Position numbers and translations under genes: made by a program. DNA of 36,615 nucleotides, taken from the NCBI RefSeq assembly GCF_014656195.1, contig NZ_BNBY01000003.1, forward strand, positions 456,938 to 493,552. Reading direction: 5' to 3'. This DNA is from Kitasatospora xanthocidica. Its GTDB lineage: Bacteria > Actinomycetota > Actinomycetes > Streptomycetales > Streptomycetaceae. Below, one piece after another: positions 1 to 9,000 of the stretch. The notes beneath the pieces are model-generated. The model saw nothing but the letters and a program-made list of their open reading frames with translations. It had not been told where the DNA came from and ran no database searches. Within the stretch, counting starts at the first letter, position 1. Each line of letters starts with the position of its first letter.

Positions 1-18
1 CCCGACGGTGTCCGCGGG

Positions 19-3000
19 TCAGCGCCGCGAGCGGCGGGCCGCGATCAGGCTGCCACCGACCACCAGGAGCAGCCCGGTGACCAGCAGGGCCGGCATCGGG
101 TTCCCGCTACCGGTGGGCGGCAGCGGCGGCTCGGGCCTCGGGCTGGGGCTGGGGTTGGGGCTGGGCGTGTCCCGGACGGTCGTGGTGGTCGAGCAGTTTC
201 CGACCGCCACGCGCACCGCCCGCCGCGTACCGCCGCCGCCGTTTCCGCTGCCGCCGTTCCCACTGCCGCCGTCGGAGCAGTTGGAGCCGTCGGCAGTGAG
301 GCGGTTGACGAGCGTCTTGCCCCCGGCGCCCGGCTTCACGATGACGGTGTACGTCAGCGTCTCCGTCGCACCGGGCCGGATGTCGACCGTCCAGGTCAGC
401 CTCGGCGCGGAGTAGGACGTCCGCCCGCTGCCGGCATGGGTGTCGGCACCGTAGACCGCACCGTCCAGGACCCCGGACAGGTCGTCGGTGACGACGGCGC
501 CGAGGTACGTGCCGGCGGCCCGGTTGGTCGCGGTGACGGTGTACGTGACGGTGTCACCGGCCTTCGGGTCGGCCGGGCTCGCCTGCTTGGTGAGGAGCAG
601 GTCGTGCCGCACGGTGATCGGTTCCGTCGGGCTCGCCACCGCCGTGTGGGCGGTCGCCGCCGGGTCCGGTCCGCCGGTCACCACCGCGGTGTTGACCGGA
701 ACGGCCGTGGCGTTCGGGTCGAGCGTGCCGGTCAGCGTCCAGGCCACGGTCGCACCGACCGGGACGTCGACGGCCGGGCAGGTCGCCGTGCCGTCCGCGA
801 TCGGGCACGGCGTGCCGTCCGCGTCGGCCGCCATCGAGGCACCGTTGACGCCGTCCGGCACCCGGTCCGTCACGACCACGTTCCGCGCCAGCGAGGGCCC
901 GCTGTTGGTGACGGTCACCCGCCACCGGATCTGCTGCCCGGCGACGACCGGGGAGGTCAGCAGTGCCTTGGCGACGGTCAGCCGCGCCTGCGACGAGGGC
1001 GGGCCCGAGGGCGAAGCCACCGCCGTGTGCGCGGTCGCCGACGGGTCCGGCCCGCCGGTCACCACGGCCGTGTTGCCCGGCGTGACGGTCGCGCCCGGGT
1101 CGAGCGTGCCCTTCAGCGTCCAGGTCAGCGTCGTGCCGACCGGGATCTCCACCGCCGGGCAGGTCGCCGTACCGCCCGAGACCGGGCAGACCGCGCCGTC
1201 GGGCCCGGTCATCGCGGCGCCGAGCACGCCCACCGGCACCCGGTCCGTCACCACGACGTTCCGCGCCACCGAGGGCCCGCCGTTGGTGACGGTCACCCGC
1301 CACTCGATCGGGGCCCCGGCCACGACCGGGCTGGTGACGAGGACCTTCGCCACGCTCAGCCGCGCCTGTGCCGTGGGCGAGGCCGACGGTGAGGCCACCG
1401 CCGTGTGCGTCGGGGTGCCCGGGTCCGGTCCGCCCGTCACGGTGACGGTGTTGACCGGTGTGACGGTCGCGTCCGGCGCCAGCGTGCCGGTGAGGGTCCA
1501 GGTACGGGTCGCACCGACGGCGATCTCGACGGCCGGGCAGGTCGCCGTCCCGTTCGCGATCGCGCACGCCGTGCCGTCGTCCGCCGTCATCGACGCGTCC
1601 AGCACCCCGCTCGGGACCCGGTCGCTCACGACCACGTCCCGGGCGACGGACGGCCCCTCGTCGGTGACGGCGACCCGCCACTGGATCCGCTGCCCCGGCA
1701 CGACCGGGTCGGTGAGCAGCGCCTTGGAGACCGACAACCGCGCTGCCGGCACCGGCCCGCCCGTGGGACTGGCCACCGCCGTGTGCGTGGGCGTGAGCGG
1801 GTCCGGTCCGCCCGTGACGAGGACGGTGTTGGTCGGCGTGCCGGTGGCGCCCGGCTCGAGCGTGCCGGTCAGGGTCCAGGTCAGCAGGCCGCCGACCGGG
1901 ATCTCCACGGCCGGGCAGGTCGCCGTCCCGTCCGCGAACGCGCACGCCGTGCCGTCCTGCGCCGTCATCGACGCGTTCAGCACCCCGTCCGGGACCTTGT
2001 CGGTCACGACGACGTTCCGCGCCCGGGAGGGTCCGTTGTTGGTCACCGTCACCCGCCACTGGACCTGCTGCCCCGGCACCACCGGGTCGGTCACCAGCAC
2101 CTTCGCCACGGACAGGACGGCGCGCGGCTCGGGGCTGCCGCTCGGCGAGGCCGTGGCGGTGTGCGCCGAGGCCGTCGGATCGGGCCCACCCGTGACGGTG
2201 ACCGAGTTGGTCGGCGTGACCGTCGCGTTCGGGTCCAGGGTGCCGCTCAGCGTCCAACTCACCGAGCCACCAGCCGGGATCTCCACGGCCGGGCAGGTCG
2301 CCGTCCCGTCCGCGATCGCGCACGCCGTGCCGTCCCGCGCCGTCATCGACGCGTTCGACACCCCGTCCGGGATCCGGTCGGTGACGACCACGTTCCGGGC
2401 CCGCGACGGGCCGTGGTTGGTCACCGTGACCCGCCACTGGACCTGCTGCCCCGGCACCACCGGGTTCGTCACCAGCACCTTGGAGACCACCAGGTTCGCC
2501 TGCGGCGACGGCGAACCGGACGGGGAGGCCACCGCCGTGTGCGCGGTCGCGGTCGGATCGGGCCCGCCCGTCACCACCGCCGTGTTCGCCGGCGCGACGG
2601 TGGCGTCGGCGTCGAGCGTCCCGCTCAGCGTGTACGAGGCCGTCTGCCCGACCTCCAGCTCGATCGCCGGGCAGGTGGCGACGCCGCTGCCGATCGGGCA
2701 GGTGGTGCCGTCCTCGTCCGAGACCATCACGGCTCCGGACACCCCGTCCGGGATCCGGTCCGTGACCACGACGTTCCGGGCCCGCGACGGACCGTTGTTG
2801 GTCACCGTCACCCGCCACCGGACCACCTCACCGGGGACCACCGGGTTGGTCACCAGCACCTTGGAGACCGTCAGCCTCGCCTGCGGCGACGGCGAGCCGG
2901 TCGGGCTGGCGACCGCCGTGTGGGCCGTCGTGCTCGGGTCCGGGCCGCCGGTCACCACGGCCGTGTTGGTCGGGGTGACGGTCGCGTCCTGGGCCAGGGT

Positions 3001-6000
3001 GCCGGAGAGCGTGTACGCGGCGGTCCGGCCGACCGGGATCTCGACCGGCGGGCAGGTCGCCACGCCGCCCGTGACCGGGCAGGCCGCGTTCGTCGCGTCC
3101 GGCGAGAGCGAGGCCCCGACGACACCGTCCGGGATCCGGTCGGTGACCACGACGTTGCGGGCCTGGCTGGGCCCGTTGTTGGTCACGCTGATCCGCCAGG
3201 CGATCGGCTGCCCCGGCACCACCGGGTCGGTGAGAAGCGCCTTCGAGACCGTGAGGCTCGCCTGCGGCGCGACCGTCTCACTCGCCTGCGCGGTGGCGGT
3301 GTGGCCCGTCGCCGTCGGGTCGGGCCCGCCGGTCACCACGGCCACGTTGACCGGGGTACTGGTCGCCGCCGGGTCGAGCGTCCCGGTGAGGGTCCAGCTC
3401 AGCGCGGAGCCGGCCGGGATCTCCACCGCCGGACAGGTCGCCGTCCCGCCGGTGATCGGGCAGGCCGATCCGTCGGCGTCCGAGGTCATGCTCGGGGAGT
3501 CGACCATGGCCGGGACGGCGTCGGTGACGACCACGTTCCGGGCCCGCGAGGGACCCCGGTTGGTCACCGTGACCCGCCACTGGATCTGCTGCCCGGGCAC
3601 GACCGGGTTGGTCATCAGCGTCTTGGAGAGGCTCAGGTTCGCCTGCGGCGTCGGCCCACCGGTGGGCGAGGCCACCGCCGTGTGCGCGGTCGCACTCGGA
3701 TCGGGCCCGCCCGTCACCACCGCCGTGTTGGTCGGGGTGACGGTCGCGTCCGGGGCCAGCGTGCCGGTCAGCGTGTACGAGGCCGTCTGCCCGACCTCCA
3801 GCTCGACCGCCGGGCACACCGCCGTCCCGTTCGCGACCGGACAACGGGTCGCGTCGGCGTCCGCCTGGAGAACGGCGTCGGAGACCCCGTCCGGGATCCG
3901 GTCGGTGACCACGACGTTCCGGGCCCGCGACGGACCGTTGTTGGTCACCGCCACCCGCCACTGGATCTTCTCCCCGGGGACGACGGGGTTGGTCAGCAGC
4001 ACCTTGCTGACCGTCAGACTGGCCTGAGGAGAGGGCGAGTTGGACGGCGAAGCCACCGCCGTGTGCGCGGTCGCGCTCGGATCGGGCCCGCCCGTCACCA
4101 CCGCCGTGTTCGTCGGCGTCACGGTCGCGTCCTGCATCAGCGTGCCGCTCAGCGTGTACGAGGCCGTCTGTCCGATCTCCAGCTCGACCGCCGGGCACAC
4201 GGCTGTCCCGTTCGCGATCGGGCAGACGCTGCCGTCGGCGGCCGTCATGCTCGCACCACCGACCCCGTCCGGGATCCGGTCCGTGACCACGACGTTCCGG
4301 GCCCGCGACGGACCGTTGTTGGTCACCGCCACCCGCCACTGGATCCGCTGGCCCGGCACGACCGGGTCAGTCAGCAGCACCTTGCTGACCGTCAGACTGG
4401 CCTGAGGAGAGGGCGAGTTGGACGGCGAGGCGACCGCCGTGTGCGCGGTCGCACTCGGATCGGGCCCACCGGTCACCACCGCCGTGTTGGTCGGCGTCAC
4501 GGTCGCGTCCTGCGCCAGCGTGCCGGTCAACGTCCAGGTCAACGTCTGACCGACCGGGATCTCGACGGCTGGGCAGGTCGCCGTGCCGTTGCTAATCGGG
4601 CAGGCCGTCCCGTCCGAAGCCGCCATCGTCGCGTCGTTCACTCCAGCCGGCACCTGATCCGCCACGACGACGTCGCGCGCCCGCGAGGGCCCGTTGTTGG
4701 TGACGCTCACCTGCCACTGAATCCGCTGCCCCGGCACCACCGGGTTTGTCAGCAGGGTCTTCGAAACGGTCAGGTTGGCCTGCGGCGTAGGCGAGTTGGT
4801 CGGCGAGGCGACCGCTGTGTGCGTCGACGCGGTCGGATCCGGGCCACCGGTGACCGTCACCGTGTTCGTCGGCGTCACAGTGGCGTCCTGCGCCAGCGTG
4901 CCCGTCAACGTCCAGGTCAACGTCTGACCGACCGAGATCTCGACGGCCGGACACGTCGCCGTGCCACCACTGATCGGACAGGCCGCCCCATCGGACGCCA
5001 CCATCGAGGCATTCGACACCCCCGACGGCACCTGATCCGCCACCACCACGTTCCGAGCCCGCGACGGACCGTCGTTGGTGACACTCACCCGCCACTGAAC
5101 CTGCTGCCCTGGCACCACCGGATTCGTCACCAGCACCTTGGACACGGTGAGCCTGGCTTCCGCTGTCGGCGACGAGGTGGGCGAGGCGACGGCCGTGTGC
5201 GCGGTTGCCGCCGGGTCGGGCCCACCGGTGACCACTGCCGTGTTCGTCGGTGTGGAGGTCGCGTTCGCGTCCAGCATGCCGGTCAACGTCCAGGTCAGGG
5301 TCTGCCCGACCGGGATCTCGACCGCAGGGCAGGTCGCCGTACCGCCACTGATCGGACAGGCCGTCCCATCGGAGGCCGTCATCGAGGCATTCGACACCCC
5401 CGACGGCACCTGATCCGTCACGACGACGTTCCGCGCCCGCGACGGACCGTTGTTCGTCACGCTCACCCGCCACTGAATCTGCTGTCCCGGCACCACCGGA
5501 TTCGTCACCAACGCCTTCGACACGGCCAGACTCGCCTGCGGCGACGACGAGTTGGACGGCGAAGCCACCGCCGTATGCGTCGACACCGCCGGATCCGGAC
5601 CACCGGTGACCGTCACCGTGTTCGTCGGCGTCACGGTCGCATCAGCGGCGAGCGTGCCAGACAGCGTCCACGTCGCGGACGAGCCCGCCGGGATCTCCAC
5701 CGCCGGACACGTCGCGACACCACCGCTGATCGGACAGCCCGTCCCATCCGAAGCCGTCATCGTCGCGTTGCTCACCGCGGCCGGGACCTGGTCCGTCACC
5801 ACCACGTTCCGGGCCCGCGAGGGGCCGTTGTTGGTGACGGTCACCTGCCACTGGACCTGCCGACCAGGAATCACCGGATCGGTGAGCAGCACCTTGGAGA
5901 CAGTCAGGTTCGCCTGTGGCATCGGCGAGTTGGTCGGCGAGGCGACGGCCGTGTGCGCGGTGGCCGACGGATCGGGCCCACCGGTGACCACTGCCGTGTT

Positions 6001-9000
6001 CGTCGGCGTGGCGGTCGCGTTCGCGTCCAGCGTGCCGGTCAACGTCCAGGTCAGGGTCTGCCCGACCGGGATCTCGACCGCAGGGCAGGTCGCCACACCG
6101 CCACTGATCGGACAGGCCGTCCCGTCCGAAGCCGTCATCGTCGCGTTGCTCACCCCGGCCGGGACCTGGTCCGTCACGACGACGTTCCGCGCCCGCGACG
6201 GACCGTTGTTCGTCACGCTCACCTGCCACTGAATCTGCTGCCCCGGCACCACTGGGCTCGTCAGCAGCGACTTGGCGATGGTGAGCGCTGCCTGCGAGGT
6301 CGGGGAACCGCTCGGAGAGGCGACCGCGGTGTGACTGGAGGCGGTCGGGTCCGGCCCCCCTGTCACGATGACGCTGTTAGTCGGCGTGGTGGTCGCGTTC
6401 GAGTCCAGCGTGCCGGTCAGCGTCCACGTCTCCGAGCTGCCGACGGGAATCTCCACCGCCGGACACGTCGCCGTACCGCCATTGATCGGGCAGGTCGTCC
6501 CGTCGGATGCCGCCATCGTCGCGTTGCTCACCCCGGCCGGCACGGTGTCCGTGACGACCACGTTTCGTGCCCGCGACGGACCGTTGTTGGTGACGCTCAC
6601 CCGCCACTGAATCTGCTGACCCGGCACCACCGGATTCGTCACCAGCACCTTGGAGACGGTCAGGTTGGCCTGCGGCGACGGCGAGTTGGTCGGCGAGGCG
6701 ACAGCCGTGTGGGTCGACGCCGTCGGATCCGGCCCGCCAGTGACCGTCACCGTGTTCGACGGCGTCACGGTCGCATCGGCAGCGAGCGTGCCAGACAGCG
6801 TCCACGTCAGCGTCTCGCCGACCGGGATCTCCACCGCCGGACACGTCGCCGTACCACCAGTGATCGGACAGGCCGTCCCGTCCGAAGCGGCCATCGCCGC
6901 GTCGTTCACCCCCGCCGGCACCTGGTCCGTCACCACCACGTTCCGAGCCTGCGAAGGCCCATTGTTGGTGACGCTCACCCGCCACTGAATCTGCTGACCC
7001 GGCACCACCGGGCTGGTCAGCAGCGACTTGGAGACGGTCAGGTTGGCCTGCGGCGACGGCGAGTTGGTCGGCGAGGCGACAACCGTGTGGGTCGACGCCG
7101 TCGGATCCGGCCCGCCAGTGACCGTCACCGTGTTCGACGGCGTTGCGGTCGCATCGGCGGCGAGCGTGCCAGACAGCGTCCATGTCAGCGTCTGCCCAAC
7201 CGGGATCTCCACCGCCGGACACGTCGCCACACCACCAGTGATCGGGCAGGTGGTCCCATCCGAGGCGGCCATCGTCGGGTTGTTCACCCCCGCCGGCACC
7301 TGGTCACTCACGACCACGTTGCGTGCCCGCGACGGACCGTTGTTGGTGACGCTCACCCGCCACTGAATCTGCTGACCCGGCACGACAGGGCTGGTCACCA
7401 GCACCTTGGACACGGTGAGATTCGCTTGAGGCGAGGGCGAGGAGGTCGGCGAGGCGACAGCCGTGTGCGCGGTCGCGGTCGGATCCGGACCGCCGGTGAC
7501 CACCGCCGTGTTGGTGGGCGTCGCGGTGGCATCGGAGGCGAGGGTGCCGGTCAGCGTCCAGGTCAACGTCTGACCGGCTGGGATCTCGACGGCTGGGCAG
7601 GTCGCCGTGCCGTTACTGATGGGACAGTTCATCCCGTCCGAAGCCACCATCGAGGCACCCGTGACGCCCGTCGGCACCTGGTCCGTCACCACGACGTTCC
7701 GCGCCCGCGAAGGGCCGTTATTGGTGACGCTCACCCGCCACTGAATCTGCTGCCCCGGCACCACCGGGTTCGTCAGCAACACCTTCGAGACCGTCAGGTT
7801 GGCCTGCGGCGAAGGCGAGTTGGACGGCGAGGCCACCGCCGTGTGCGTCGACGCCGTCGGATCCGGACCGCCCGTCACCACGGCCGTGTTCGTCGGCGTC
7901 ACCGTGGCGTCCTGCGCCAGCGTTCCCGTCAACGTCCACGTCAACGTCTGACCGACCAGGATCTCCACCGCCGGACACGTCGCCACACCACCAGCGATCG
8001 AACAGGTGGTCCCGTCCGAAGCCGCCATCGCCGCGTCGTTCACCCCCGCCGGCACCTGGTCCGTCACCACCACGTTCCGCGCCCGCGACGGACCGTTGTT
8101 CCTCACGCTCACCCGCCACTGAACCTGCTGACCCGGCACCACCGGGTTCGTCAGCAGCACCTTCGAGACCGTCAGACTCGCCTGCGGTGTGGGCGTCACC
8201 GTCGGCGAGGCGACGGCGGTGCGGGAGGACGCGGACGGGTCCGGACCGCCTGTGACCGTGACCGCGTTCGTCGGCGTCACGGTCGCATCGGCGGCGAGCG
8301 TGCCGGTCAGCGTCCAGTTCAGCGCCTGGCCTGCCGGGATCTCGACGGCCGGGCAGGTCGCCGCGCCGCCACTGATCGGGCAGGCGGTGCCGTCCGGGGC
8401 CGTCATGACGGGGTTGTTCACCCCCGCCGGGATGGTGTCGGTGACAACCACGTTGCGGGCTCGGGACGGGCCGGCGTTGAAGACGTTGACCCGCCATTGG
8501 ATCTGCTGCCCCGGGATCACGGGATTTGTCAGCAGCACCTTGCTCACCGTGAGGTTGGCCTGCGGCATGGGGGTCGTGGTCGGGGAGGCGACGGCGGTGT
8601 GGGAGGAGGCCGACGGGTCGGGGCCGCCGGTCACCGTCACGGAGTTCGTCGGCGTGCCGGTCGCGTCGGAGGAGAGCGTGCCGGTCAGCGTCCAGCTCAG
8701 CGACGAACCGGCCGGGATCTCCACCGCCGGACACGTCGCCGTACCGCCACTGATCGGACAGTTCGTCCCGTCCGAAGCCACCATCGAGGCACCCGTGACG
8801 CCCGCCGGAACGGTGTCCGTCACCACGACGTTCCGGGCCCGCGACGGACCGCTGTTCGTCACGCTCACCCGCCACTGAACCGTCTGCCCGGGCACCACCG
8901 GGCTCGTCAGCAGCGTCTTCGAGACCGTCAGGCTCGCCTGCGGCGACGGCGACGAGGACGGCGAGGCGACAGCCGTGTGCGCGGTCGCCGACGGGTCAGG